This document shows, one piece after another, positions 45,639 to 53,880 of a DNA stretch of 64,000 bases. The DNA comes from Sphingomonas ginsenosidivorax (GTDB taxonomy: Bacteria; Pseudomonadota; Alphaproteobacteria; Sphingomonadales; Sphingomonadaceae), in the NCBI RefSeq assembly GCF_007995065.1, contig NZ_VOQR01000001.1, forward strand, positions 2,235,001 to 2,299,000, read 5' to 3'. How positions within the stretch are numbered: position 1 is the first letter of the stretch; each line of letters opens with the position of its first letter. Both the position numbers and the translations under genes were made by a program. Below the pieces are notes generated by a model that searched no databases, was not told the DNA's origin, and saw only the letters and a list, made by a program, of their open reading frames with translations.

Positions 45639-46385
45639 ATGATGACGAAGCGGTTCGAAGACAAGGTCGTAGTGATTACCGGCGGTAGCGACGGCATCGG
45701 GTTGGCAACCGCGCAGCTCTTCGCGGAGGAGGGAGCCCTCGTGTACATCACCGCGCGGCGACAGGCATTGCTTGATCAAGCTGTCAGCCAAATCGGTCAC
45801 GGTGCAGTCGGCGTGCAGGGTGATGTCACGAATTTAGATGACCTGACAAAGCTCTACGATCACGTCGCGCGTGACCACGGCAAAGTAGATGTCGTTTTCG
45901 CAAATGCCGGCATGCACCAACCCATTTCGCTAGAAGCGCTTGAAGAAGCTCACTTTGATGCGACGTTCGACCTCAACGTCAAAGGTCTGGTTTTCACGGT
46001 GCAGAAGGCGCTGCCGCTGATGACGGAAGGGGGCGTGATCGTCCTTAACGGTTCGATCGCCGGATCCAAGGCATATCCAGGCCAATCCCTGTACAATGCT
46101 AGCAAGGCCGCCGTCCGCTCCTTTGCACGGAGCTGGACCATTGATCTGAAAGATCGCGGCATCCGCGTAAACGTCGTTTCGCCTGGCGCTACCGAAACCA
46201 AGCTGATGCGGGGCTATTTTGACGCGGCACCAGAGGCCGAAGCAGAGGTCATCAAGGGGGTCCCCCTCGGCCGCCTCGGCCACCTTGAGGATGTCGCGAA
46301 CGCCGTGCTGTTCCTGGCATCGAGCGAAAGCAGCTTCGTCGCAGGTCATGAGCTCTTCGTTGATGGCGGCGTCGCTGCTGTCTGA
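45639..46385 (+). CDS. SDR-family oxidoreductase
   Basis: A 248-residue classical SDR starting MMTKRFEDKVVVITGGSDGI; the upstream Met codons fall inside the operators. Motifs: ITGGSDGIG, NAGMHQPISL, Ser in LNGSIAGSK, YNASK and the PGATETKLMRG loop, ending in HELFVDGG. It resembles glucose/ribitol dehydrogenase-like enzymes of unknown substrate. It is under likely TetR control. The enoyl-CoA hydratase-like gene follows after 65 bp on the same strand. Codon use here is somewhat less GC-biased than in neighbours (gca, gtc, aaa mix), which could mean a more recent arrival. Confidence 0.86.
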   Translation: MMTKRFEDKVVVITGGSDGIGLATAQLFAEEGALVYITARRQALLDQAVSQIGHGAVGVQGDVTNLDDLTKLYDHVARDHGKVDVVFANAGMHQPISLEALEEAHFDATFDLNVKGLVFTVQKALPLMTEGGVIVLNGSIAGSKAYPGQSLYNASKAAVRSFARSWTIDLKDRGIRVNVVSPGATETKLMRGYFDAAPEAEAEVIKGVPLGRLGHLEDVANAVLFLASSESSFVAGHELFVDGGVAAV

Positions 46386-46450
46386 CCCCGATACATCGAA
46401 GCGTTGAAAGCGCTCTCAATGCGCTCCCGAGAAAACTGAAGGATAACCCG

Positions 46451-47308
46451 ATGACGATGCCCGAACAGTCGCTGACCACCCTTCGCCTCAAGCGCCAAGA
46501 AGGCGTGCTGTGGGTCTCGATCGACGTCCCGCCCGTCAACCTCATGACGGCCCAGCTTCTCCTCGATCTGGACGCAGTCGCTGCATCGGCCGAGAACGAT
46601 CCAGACCTGCAAGTCATCGTCATCCAGAGCTCCAACCCGGAGTTCTTCATAGCACACGGTGACCTGACCTTCGTCGAGAACCCTGAGGCGTATGCCGCCC
46701 TGCCGATCGCGGAGGAGACGCTCGTCGGAACCGGCCCGATGATGCGGCTTCACGAGCGCTGGCGGCGTCTGCCCCAGACCACCATCGCGAAGGTCGCCGG
46801 CCTTGCCCGTGGGGGTGGCCCAGAGCTGATGGCCAGCCTGGACCTCCGCTTCGCAGCGCTGGAGACCGCCGCATTCGGCCAGTTCGAGACCCTCACGGGC
46901 ATTGTCCCCGGCGCTGGCGCAACTGCCCACCTGCCCCGCCTCGTGGGCCGCGCTCGCGCCCTCGAAATCGTGCTCACAGGCGGCCTGATCGACGCCGCGA
47001 CTGCGGAACGCTGGGGATGGATCAATCGAGCTCTGCCTGCCGAAGAACTGGACGCTTTTGTCGACTGGGTCGCACGGACCATTGCCAACCTACCCGCAGG
47101 CGTTCGAATCGCAGCTACCAATGCGATCGACGCAGCCGACGGCCCACTTGAGGACGCTCTGCGTGCGGAGGACCGCTACCTCGGCGAAACCTTCACCCCC
47201 GCCTCCGGAGAACTGGCCAAGGCAGCGCTCGCGTCCGGCGCTGGCACGCGCGAGGTCGAGCTGAAGCTCGAAGAGGTTCTGCGGGCAAACCTCGCTCGAC
47301 GATCATGA
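46451..47308 (+). CDS. enoyl-CoA hydratase/isomerase-family (crotonase) protein
   Basis: A 285-residue crotonase-fold protein starting MTMPEQSLTTLRLKRQEGVL. The oxyanion-hole blocks are recognisable (SNPEFFIAHGDL for the A/S-A-G-x-D-L position and LARGGGPELMASLDLRFAAL). The usual catalytic Glu positions are partly altered (FGQFETLTGIVPGAGATAHL retains Glu and the PGxGxxxxL helix). It could be an isomerase or hydratase on a CoA ester, or a divergent member with another role. It follows the TetR-controlled SDR and precedes an esterase gene. Confidence 0.8.
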   Translation: MTMPEQSLTTLRLKRQEGVLWVSIDVPPVNLMTAQLLLDLDAVAASAENDPDLQVIVIQSSNPEFFIAHGDLTFVENPEAYAALPIAEETLVGTGPMMRLHERWRRLPQTTIAKVAGLARGGGPELMASLDLRFAALETAAFGQFETLTGIVPGAGATAHLPRLVGRARALEIVLTGGLIDAATAERWGWINRALPAEELDAFVDWVARTIANLPAGVRIAATNAIDAADGPLEDALRAEDRYLGETFTPASGELAKAALASGAGTREVELKLEEVLRANLARRS

Positions 47309-47340
47309 AATCCACTCTCTTCTGAAAAAAAGGAAATTCG

Positions 47341-47466
47341 ATGCGTTCGCGCTCGGCGCATTCTGGAACTGCCAATCGAATGCACGGGTCGCTGACTTGG
47401 GCAGGATTCGGACTTTACTTCGACATTAACATATCGGGCGCGCTCCGTCTGCGACCCACGTCTTGA
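47341..47466 (+). CDS. 41-codon leader-like ORF upstream of the esterase gene
   Basis: A short ORF with AAAAAGGAAATTCG before its ATG (MRSRSAHSGTANRMHGSLTW, then AGFGLYFDINISGALRLRPT and S). It ends 11 bp before the esterase ATG. Composition is unremarkable. It could be a leader peptide, a gene remnant or chance. Confidence 0.2.
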   Translation: MRSRSAHSGTANRMHGSLTWAGFGLYFDINISGALRLRPTS

Positions 47467-47477
47467 GGAAAACACCA

Positions 47478-48416
47478 ATGACCAATTATCGTCTAGACGA
47501 TGAGCTCGCGCAGGCCCTAGGCCGACTTCCTCCAGACTTTCTGAACATGCCCAATCCTCCCGCGAATGACGTGCAGGCACTACGCGATCGAATTAACTAT
47601 CAGTATACCGAGATGGGGCGGCTATCACCGCCCGTCCCGGACGGCGTCAGTCGTGAAGACGTTTCCCTCCCCGTTGGCGACGGTGTCACGCTCGAAGCCC
47701 GTTGGTACACCAAGGACGACGCCCGCCCCGGCTCCGCTGTCGTCTACTCTCACGGAGGCGGGCAGGTGGCTGGCACCCTCGATCACTACGACCGAAGGAT
47801 GCGCGTCTACGTGGCGGAGACGTCTGTCCCCATTTTGTCGGTCGGCTATCGCGTGGCTCCCGAGGGCAAAGGACAGCAACTCAGCGAGGACGTCTTCGCC
47901 GGGGTGATGTGGCTAATCAACGAGGCAGACAGCCTTGGAGTGGACACCACCCGCATCGCGGTGATGGGCGACAGCGGGGGCGGAGGACTTGCGGCGACAG
48001 CCGCCGTATTAGCGAGGGACCGTGGAATTCCGATCGCACAGCAGATTCTGGTGTACCCCATGCTCGACGACAGGGTTACGGTCTCTAGCGCGGCCCTCGC
48101 TCCCTTCCTCGCATGGACCGCTGGCATGAACGAGACCGCTTGGAACGCTCGGGCCGATGGTCCAGCCTCGGAGACGACCTCTCCTGCACGGCTCAACGAC
48201 GCCCGTGGCCTGGCGGCCGCCTACATCGAGGTAGGCGATCTCGATCTATTGCGGAACGAGAGCCTTGCCTACGCCCAGAAGCTGGCGGCAGCCGACGTCC
48301 CGCTCGAGCTCCACGTCCATCCCGGGACGCCACATGCCTACGAATGGCTGGATGAGAGTGCAGCCGTCACTCGGCGCGCCCTAGCGGATCGCTATCGCGT
48401 CCTTCGCTCCCTTTGA
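47478..48416 (+). CDS. hormone-sensitive-lipase-family esterase
   Basis: A 312-residue alpha/beta hydrolase. I start it at 47478 (MTNYRLDDELAQALGRLPPD), eight bases after TTGAGGAAA. Class IV (HSL) motifs are clear: oxyanion VVYSHGGGQVAGTLDHYDRR, nucleophile MGDSGGGGLAA, acid in IEVGDLDLLRNE and His in HPGTPHAYEW. Such enzymes hydrolyse short acyl esters in the cytoplasm. It belongs with the SDR and crotonase genes upstream on the same strand, so an ester-hydrolysis and alcohol-oxidation pathway is possible, but no substrate can be inferred. Confidence 0.86.
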   Translation: MTNYRLDDELAQALGRLPPDFLNMPNPPANDVQALRDRINYQYTEMGRLSPPVPDGVSREDVSLPVGDGVTLEARWYTKDDARPGSAVVYSHGGGQVAGTLDHYDRRMRVYVAETSVPILSVGYRVAPEGKGQQLSEDVFAGVMWLINEADSLGVDTTRIAVMGDSGGGGLAATAAVLARDRGIPIAQQILVYPMLDDRVTVSSAALAPFLAWTAGMNETAWNARADGPASETTSPARLNDARGLAAAYIEVGDLDLLRNESLAYAQKLAAADVPLELHVHPGTPHAYEWLDESAAVTRRALADRYRVLRSL

Positions 48417-48602
48417 GGCTGCCCGTGGATGTAGCTGACGAAGAGGTACAGCCGCTGAGTTCCTTCAGGCTGTTAAGTCGGTAAAGTGAAACGCCGAGAG
48501 AGACTACGTAATTGTGCTCAAATTGGGGGGCACGACTTCTCGTGCTCCCGCCCCGTATCGGCGTTTCCATTCACGTGCGTCATGCCACTTCGTTCCCGAG
48601 CC

Positions 48603-48765
48603 TCAGGCGACGCGTGGCAGCCTCTCAAGATGTTTGTCTAAGGTCATCGGATACTCACGGACCCCAACGCCCGTCTCATTGTAGATCGCATTGGCGATCG
48701 CTGCTGCGACGCCGCAGATACCGAGCTCGCCGACGCCTTGCGCCTTCATCGGCGAGGCGTCGGGA
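48603..48765 (-). pseudogene. 3' remnant of a molybdopterin xanthine/aldehyde oxidase gene
   Basis: The minus strand reads ASPMKAQGVGELGICGVAAA, IANAIYNETGVGVREYPMTL and DKHLERLPRVA before the stop at 48603-48605. KGVGELGICG and AAAIANAIYNATGxRVRxYPxT are the last conserved blocks of the large molybdenum subunit of the xanthine dehydrogenase family. Only about 53 codons remain of a protein that is normally over 700. Its 5' side is joined directly to the EAL fragment on the other strand. Confidence 0.6.
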
Positions 48766-49283
48766 TCGACCTCTTCGAGGAAGATCTATTTCTGCGGGAC
48801 GTCGACCACACGTTTCAAAAGCGGGAGCAGTTGCGCACGCTCGGCATCCAGGTCCTGATGGACGATTTCGGTGTCTGCTATTCGTTACTCAGCTACTTCG
48901 AGCGGTTCCGGTTCGATAGGGTCAAGATCGACCAGAGCTTCGTCCGGCAGATGCTTACCTCCCAAACGTCTGCACCGATCATACAATCGGTTGTCGGCCT
49001 AGAAGCGACGCTCGGCATGGGGGTGGTCGCGGAAGGTGTGGAGACCGCCCAGCAGATGACTGCGCTGGTCGATGACGGGTGGACCCAATTGCAGGGCTAC
49101 CTATTCAGAAAGCCGCTCCGCGGTGCGGAGATCAAGGCATGTTTACTTGCAGACACCCGACACTTTGATAGCCAGTCCGCTGCGTATGATGGCCCGTTAA
49201 CCCAGCTGGCGATTTCCAGTCCGAAGCCGTTTGTCAGTTCAGCTGCCGCTGTGAGACAAGCTCAAGCTAGCGGTGTGGCTTAG
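48766..49283 (+). pseudogene. 5'-truncated EAL-domain phosphodiesterase fragment
   Basis: From about 48766 the + strand reads DLFEEDLFLRDVDHTFQKRE, VLMDDFGVCYSLLSYFERFR, VKIDQSFVRQMLTSQ, VVAEGVETAQQMTALVDDGW and LQGYLFRKPLRGAE: the C-terminal 130 residues of an EAL domain. The EAL motif itself and all upstream domains are missing, and an ATG at 48738 lies in the unrelated fragment. The DFG loop contains VCYSLL where an active domain has TGYSSL. It is a remnant fused to the oxidase fragment. The tail after GAEIKACLL is unrelated to the family. Confidence 0.65.
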
Positions 49284-49534
49284 CGCAGCACTGTAGCAAG
49301 CCTTCGCAGTAGGACATCTGATAGCTGTTTGGACGAGTAAGGCTCCGAAGCAACTCTAAGCATTGCGTATCGACGGTGATCGGCGATCCACTGAGGGTAC
49401 AGACGATTGCGGGATCGGCAACAGCGCGATCCGGAAGCCGCCTAGATGCCGCACGGTAAATTCCGCTTCCCACAAACGAACCCATAGCGGGACAGTAGCC
49501 CGGAGGTTTGCGCCGAGATTTGTCCAGGGCACCT

Positions 49535-49612
49535 CCTTTCCCAAAATCTGTTCCCAATTGCTCTTTCCCGAAATGGCCGACCGGAGACGGAGAAACGGGA
49601 AAGATCGAGCTA
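49535..49612 (+). repeat. element 2, copy 2 (CTTTCCCG/CGGGAAAG)
   Basis: Reads CCTTTCCCAAAATCTG, GTTCCCAATTGCTCTTTCCC, then GAAATGG and finally GAAACGGGAAAGATCG. Block order, spacing and inverted CTTTCCCG/CGGGAAAG arms match 26286-26358. Confidence 0.6.
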
Positions 49613-49699
49613 AACGAATGCCCATTATCCGAAGCCCATGTCGCCAGCATGAACGTCCTGGCGTGGGCGCTAGCGGACCAGCAACTTCCCAGCATGAAA

Positions 49700-49760
49700 G
49701 ACCCAAAAAGCGACGTCGAACGGTCCTTTTGCGATCCCCAACTTCAGACATTTGTTCGTG
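49700..49760 (+). repeat. 60-bp repeat, copy 10
   Basis: Starts GACCCAAAAAGCGACGTCG, ends CAGACATTTGTTCGTG. More degenerate in its left part than most copies. Confidence 0.65.
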
Positions 49761-49876
49761 TCGCAGACAGTTTAATCAATGGCACCGATCCGGCGCATCG
49801 GGTCTTGGCTTGAGGGGCCCTGGCCCCTAGAGCGAGTTGCGTCTTCGGCACTGAGCGACATCTCGAGAAAAACAGC

Positions 49877-50077
49877 ATGCAGATCATCGTACGCGACAAC
49901 AACGTGGATCAGGCACTCCGCGTCCTCAAAAAGAAGCTGCAGCGCGAAGGGATCTATCGCGAACTGAGGCGCCGGAAACACTACGAAAAGCCCTCGGAGA
50001 AACGTGCGCGTCAGCATGCTGCCGCCATTCGTCGCGCGAAAAAGGCTGACCGCAAGCGCGCCGAGAAGGACAGCTGA
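49877..50077 (+). CDS. rpsU: 30S ribosomal protein bS21
   Basis: A 66-residue highly basic protein, [40 protein letters not shown] and [20 protein letters not shown], which is the standard alphaproteobacterial bS21. It binds the 30S platform near the anti-Shine-Dalgarno sequence and helps initiation. It stands alone, with repeat copies on both sides (10 and 11), and no operon partner is visible. The bases before the ATG (CTCGAGAAAAACAGC) lack a strong Shine-Dalgarno sequence. Confidence 0.96.
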   Translation: MQIIVRDNNVDQALRVLKKKLQREGIYRELRRRKHYEKPSEKRARQHAAAIRRAKKADRKRAEKDS

Positions 50078-50187
50078 TCAGCCCTCGTGCTGCCCGTGGC
50101 GACGCGATCGAATGATCTTCATTTGCGATCGCGCTTCATGGCGCTGAGCGGAGCCAGCTGTCCGCAACTGTCCGCAGGCGAACTTCT

Positions 50188-50247
50188 GACTCACAAATGG
50201 TCAGTGCGGGCGTTCTAGTCGGTTCCCGAAACCGGCCCTTTGTTCAG
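50188..50247 (+). repeat. 60-bp repeat, copy 11
   Basis: Starts GACTCACAAATGGTCAGTG, ends CGGCCCTTTGTTCAGC. The most degenerate copy and the only one with GACTCA instead of GACCCA. It lies in the 390-bp gap between rpsU and the xylanase gene, where no gene is seen. Confidence 0.55.
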
Positions 50248-50410
50248 CCTTGACGTTCGTCTGACGTGGCCGGTTTCGGGGGGAGCACTGGGTCAAGCTG
50301 AACGTCGGAATGGTTTGGAAGCGCTGGGCCGCTCCTGGCTACGAGGTCACAATTCGACCGTTCGGGGGCCATCGCCTGCCCCCTTACCGATCGACGTGTC
50401 CTGACAATCA

Positions 50411-50442
50411 GGGTAAAAGAAAATGCGGATCGTACGATCCGC
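50411..50442 (-). terminator. rho-independent terminator of the xylanase gene
   Basis: Perfect 18-bp palindrome GCGGATCGTACGATCCGC (50425-50442), followed on the minus strand by ATTTTCTTTTA. It lies 28 bp after the GH10 stop codon. Confidence 0.78.
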
Positions 50443-50470
50443 CTACGGCAGATACCAACACTGCCAATGA

Positions 50471-51607
50471 TTATACTGGGGTTCGCGATCGCGGAACGGC
50501 GCCAGCAAACGCCCCTGCGATCGCATCGCGCATCGGCTTCGGCGCGAACGCGTCGCCATAGGGCAACGGGCGCTTGGGCAGGCCGTCAGGGCGCGGCCGC
50601 AACGGTTGCAACCAGCTGTAGCGGTCGCTCAAGCCCCAACACATCACGGTTCGGCATTGCGGATAGGACAGCATCAGATCGAGATAGGCACGGGTATGTG
50701 CGGCGACCTCGTGATCGCGCGGGCCGATCGCGCCGGGCAATGGGTTGTCGTGAACGTCAAGTTCGGTGACCAGCAGATCAAGTCCCATCCCCGTCACCGC
50801 GTCGAGGAATTGGCGCCACGCCTTCTCGTCGAGAGCACCCAGCCCGGTTGGCGCCTCGCTGTACTTACTGCCGAGATGGCTCTGAATGCCAAGCGCCGTG
50901 ACGGGGGTCCCGCGCGTCTTCAGGCGATCGAGCAGCCGGAGGACTGCATCGCGGTGGCGTGCGTCGTCCGACCGCCAGCTCATGAAGTCATTATACACGA
51001 GTTCCGCGTGCGGCGCCGCGCGCCGTGCGCTGCGGAACGCCATGTCGATCAGGTTTTCAGCACCGACGGGCTTCGAAAGCACCGTCTCCCGAAGAAGGCC
51101 AGTATCGGGATCAATGCCCTCGTTGACCACGTCGAAGCTGTCGACCCTGCCGGCGTAGCGTCGTGCGACGGTATCGACATGCTCGTCGAGCAGCCGCGCG
51201 GCTTCGGTACCCGGCTTCACGCCGTAGTCGTGTGTCCGCGTCCATTCCGGCATCCATCGTTCAAAATGCCACAGCAGCGTATGGCCGCGTATGCCGAGGC
51301 GTTCCTGCCGTGCCCATGCGACGATCGCATCCGCCGCGCGAAAATCGAACCGGCGCGCATCCGGGCGCAGCGCGATCCATTTCATCTCGGTCTCGGGAAC
51401 GATCAGCCCGCACTGCGCGGCGTTCAGCCGGCGATAGGCGGGGTCCGCGAAGTTCGTGTGACCGATCGTACTCCCGAACCGGATTCCCTTCGCGCTCGCC
51501 AGCCGGGCCAGCGAGTTGGGGCCGGTCGCGGCGCCGAGGCTCTGTCCCAAGGAACAGGCAAGGGTAGCGGCACCAGCCGCGAGCAGATTGCGCCGATTCA
51601 TCGTCAT
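50471..51607 (-). CDS. GH10 endo-1,4-beta-xylanase
   Basis: A 378-residue glycoside hydrolase family 10 enzyme. It begins MTMNRRNLLAAGAATLACSL, a Tat-like signal (RRN plus hydrophobic stretch); TGGAG lies 8 bases upstream. Catalytic residues are visible: acid/base E163 in FDVVNEGI and nucleophile E282 in VTELDVHD, with the -1 subsite block GHTLLWHFERWMP. It cleaves internal xylan linkages in the periplasm. The gene lies 25 bp after an SGNH esterase gene on the same strand and near a TonB receptor, making a xylan-use locus. Confidence 0.93.
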   Translation of the reverse strand: MTMNRRNLLAAGAATLACSLGQSLGAATGPNSLARLASAKGIRFGSTIGHTNFADPAYRRLNAAQCGLIVPETEMKWIALRPDARRFDFRAADAIVAWARQERLGIRGHTLLWHFERWMPEWTRTHDYGVKPGTEAARLLDEHVDTVARRYAGRVDSFDVVNEGIDPDTGLLRETVLSKPVGAENLIDMAFRSARRAAPHAELVYNDFMSWRSDDARHRDAVLRLLDRLKTRGTPVTALGIQSHLGSKYSEAPTGLGALDEKAWRQFLDAVTGMGLDLLVTELDVHDNPLPGAIGPRDHEVAAHTRAYLDLMLSYPQCRTVMCWGLSDRYSWLQPLRPRPDGLPKRPLPYGDAFAPKPMRDAIAGAFAGAVPRSRTPV

Positions 51608-51632
51608 GTCGTGGTCTCCAATAGCTTATCAA

Positions 51633-53576
51633 TCATCGCGACGCGGCCGTGGGGCGGCGCGCTTGTGTCAGCGAAATCTCGAACGGGCTTACCGGTCCGG
51701 CGGCATCGCGCACGTCGCATGCCGGGCTGTCGCCCCAGCAATACCGGACGCGCGTCGCGCCGGGCTGGGAGGGCAGGCCAACCGATTTGGCGCCAACACT
51801 TGCAGGTACGCGGCGGCATGATGACTGGGTCGCGCCGCACAGCTCGAACGATTGCGGTGCGGTCGACGCCGAGAGCCGACCCGTAATGTCGCCGAACTGG
51901 ACGATCACGCGTCCGTTCCCTTCGTGGGCGGTCATCGGTTGCGGACCAGCGCGGGGCCCATGCCGGCCATAAACGACCGATAAAGCGGATTGCGCCAGCC
52001 GCTCGCCAACGGTTCGCTTGTCGGTCGGATGAATGTCCGAAGGATCGCCGACATCGATCGTGACGACCAGGCCGGAGTTCGCGTCATTGAGCACGTGTCG
52101 GCGTTGCGCCTCGCGCACAGCGGCCCAATCGCTGTCGACGGGCCGGTTGGCCTTGGGACCGAAATTCGCGAGCTGCACGATCAGTATCGGCAGCGTCGGG
52201 CCGAACGTCGCGCGCCGATCGCGATACAGCGCAGTCAGCCGGTCGCCATAGGCGAGACGATCGGCGGTGTTCGACTCCCCCTGGTACCACGCCATCGCCC
52301 GCAGGCCGTAGGCACCGAGCGGCGCGATCATCCCGTTGTACAACGTTCCCTGACCCGAGGCCGGATGCCACGGCGCGCGGGGTGGCCGTGGTCGCGCGTG
52401 GTCGACCTTGCGGTAGAACCAGGGCCCGGACAACGGAATGCGCCGACCGTTGGCAAGCGCGAGCGCGCGCCGTTCGGTGGGCCCGTAAAATCCGCCCGTA
52501 TCCCAGGTATCCAATATGTTGACCGTGACCACGTTGTCGCCGGCCTTCAACGTTCCGGCCGGCACCGGATAGCGCCGCGGTTCGTCACCCGCTCCGGTGC
52601 CGACCGGACGCCCGTTCACCCAGCTCTGGTCGATCTCGTCAACGCCGCCGACATCGAGTGTCGCCGCCTGCAGCGCCTGTTCCGCCGTCAGCGTGACGTG
52701 CGTACGGTACCAGACCATGCCGTTGAAGTCGGCGAGCACCGGCGCAGGCCATTTCTCCCAAAGGTCGAGCAAAGGCACGCGTGCCCAGCCAGTCGTTCCG
52801 GTCTGCCTCCACGGTTCGTCGGTCGGCGATATCTCGGACAGCCACCATTGCCGCCACCGCTCTCCCCAAGTGAGGTTCGCGGATGCGGGATCGCGATTGT
52901 ACGCGGCGAGCAGATCGATCATGTCGCGGTCGCCCCCACCGGCGGCAAGCGCGGCGGGACTAAGCCACGCCTGAAGCGTCGATCCGCCCCACGAGGCGTC
53001 GATCAACCCGATCGGCACCCGAACGGTGCGCCGGAGGGCCCGCGCCATGTACCAACAGACTGCAGAGAATTCCGCCGCCGACGCGGGCGATGCCGGTCGC
53101 CAGTCCAGGGGTTGCGCGAGCCTCCGGACCGGCAACGCGGCGGAAACCGCCGGCATCGTCGCGAGCCTCAGATTGGAGTCGGCGGCGCTTGCGATCTCGG
53201 TCGCGCCACCGCGACTCTTCGACAGCGGGAATTCCATGTTCGATTGGCCGGAACACAGAAACACGTCGCCGATCGCGATATCCTCAAGCGACTGGCTGCC
53301 ACCGGAGCCGCGACGCGCTTCGAGCCTGTACGGGCCACCCGCGCGGAGCGCCGGCAGAACGACCGACCATCGGCCATCCGGGCCAGCATGGACGGTCCGG
53401 TGGCGGCCCTGCAGCGTGATGTCGACCTGTTCCTGTGGCGCAACCCTGCCCCACAGCCGGATCGGCCGATCCCGCTGCAACACGGCATGGTCCGCGAAGA
53501 CCGGGTCTAGGATTTGTGCGGCCAGGGCCGTTGGGGTTGCCAAGGCAGCAAGCACGAACAGCTTTGCACAGCGCAT
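51633..53576 (-). CDS. SGNH sialate/acetylxylan esterase-like protein
   Basis: A 647-residue secreted esterase of the sialate O-acetylesterase type. I start it at 53576 (MRCAKLFVLAALATPTALAA), nine bases after GGAGAGG; an earlier ATG at 53585 has no room for a ribosome binding site. A Sec signal peptide is clear. SGNH blocks: FLCSGQSNMEFPL with the nucleophile Ser in GQSN, AWYQGESNT, and DIHPTDK with the catalytic Asp-His. An inserted beta-sandwich (ADFNGMVWYRTHVTLTAEQA, about 290-400) is typical of the group. It removes acetyl groups from xylan so the GH10 enzyme can act. Transcribed with the xylanase from the shared divergent promoter region. Confidence 0.87.
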   Translation of the reverse strand: MRCAKLFVLAALATPTALAAQILDPVFADHAVLQRDRPIRLWGRVAPQEQVDITLQGRHRTVHAGPDGRWSVVLPALRAGGPYRLEARRGSGGSQSLEDIAIGDVFLCSGQSNMEFPLSKSRGGATEIASAADSNLRLATMPAVSAALPVRRLAQPLDWRPASPASAAEFSAVCWYMARALRRTVRVPIGLIDASWGGSTLQAWLSPAALAAGGGDRDMIDLLAAYNRDPASANLTWGERWRQWWLSEISPTDEPWRQTGTTGWARVPLLDLWEKWPAPVLADFNGMVWYRTHVTLTAEQALQAATLDVGGVDEIDQSWVNGRPVGTGAGDEPRRYPVPAGTLKAGDNVVTVNILDTWDTGGFYGPTERRALALANGRRIPLSGPWFYRKVDHARPRPPRAPWHPASGQGTLYNGMIAPLGAYGLRAMAWYQGESNTADRLAYGDRLTALYRDRRATFGPTLPILIVQLANFGPKANRPVDSDWAAVREAQRRHVLNDANSGLVVTIDVGDPSDIHPTDKRTVGERLAQSALSVVYGRHGPRAGPQPMTAHEGNGRVIVQFGDITGRLSASTAPQSFELCGATQSSCRRVPASVGAKSVGLPSQPGATRVRYCWGDSPACDVRDAAGPVSPFEISLTQARRPTAASR

Positions 53577-53631
53577 ACCAAACATCCTCTCCGGTCATGC
53601 GTCCGCATTGCCGCGGATCGCCGTCAATTCC

Positions 53632-53725
53632 GGTATCGTACCGTACCGCCCAGCTAATCAATTGTCGGACAAAATCTCGCAATATGAGATGGGCCGCCAC
53701 CTGTTGACATATGGTACCGCTACCG
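53632..53725. promoter_or_regulatory. two LacI-type operators between esterase and TonB receptor
   Basis: GGTA-TCG-TACC (53632-53642) and TGGTA-CCGC-TACCG (53712-53725) are palindromes of the kind bound by LacI-family sugar repressors in Caulobacter and sphingomonads. A TTGACA-like box (53704-53709) lies directly beside the second. They sit in the 300-bp divergent promoter region; no LacI gene is in the window. Confidence 0.6.
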
Positions 53726-53880
53726 TCAAACCGCATTCAGACGATAGTGCCGATCATTACAAGTGTCGGCTTAGAGTCGGAAAATAACGCGATCGGGAAA
53801 TCCGGCGCGCCGTCGTGGAAATCACGCGTCCGGATGAATCGATCGACGATCTCGTTCGCGGCGACTTGAGGGGATGAAGT

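Larger units (their letters stand above)
49284..49876. other. 590-bp intergenic region upstream of rpsU
   Basis: No gene supported. It contains element 2 copy 2 (49535-49612) and repeat copy 10 (49700-49760). The open frames on both strands run across these repeats. Confidence 0.45.

Noticed and set aside
48367..48570. 67-codon minus frame with a barrel-like EHNYVVSLGVSLY segment
   Set aside because: Too short, no start context, and no other receptor sequence around it.
50188..50290. Possible inverted copy of the 60-bp repeat ending TGGGTC near 50288
   Set aside because: Only the last six bases fit; the GAATGACC and ATGAACG blocks are missing.
50606..51886. 426-codon + strand frame opposite the xylanase
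   Set aside because: Antisense to GH10 with confirmed catalytic residues.
51990..53510. 506-codon + strand frame opposite the esterase
   Set aside because: Antisense shadow, low-complexity Arg/Val content.
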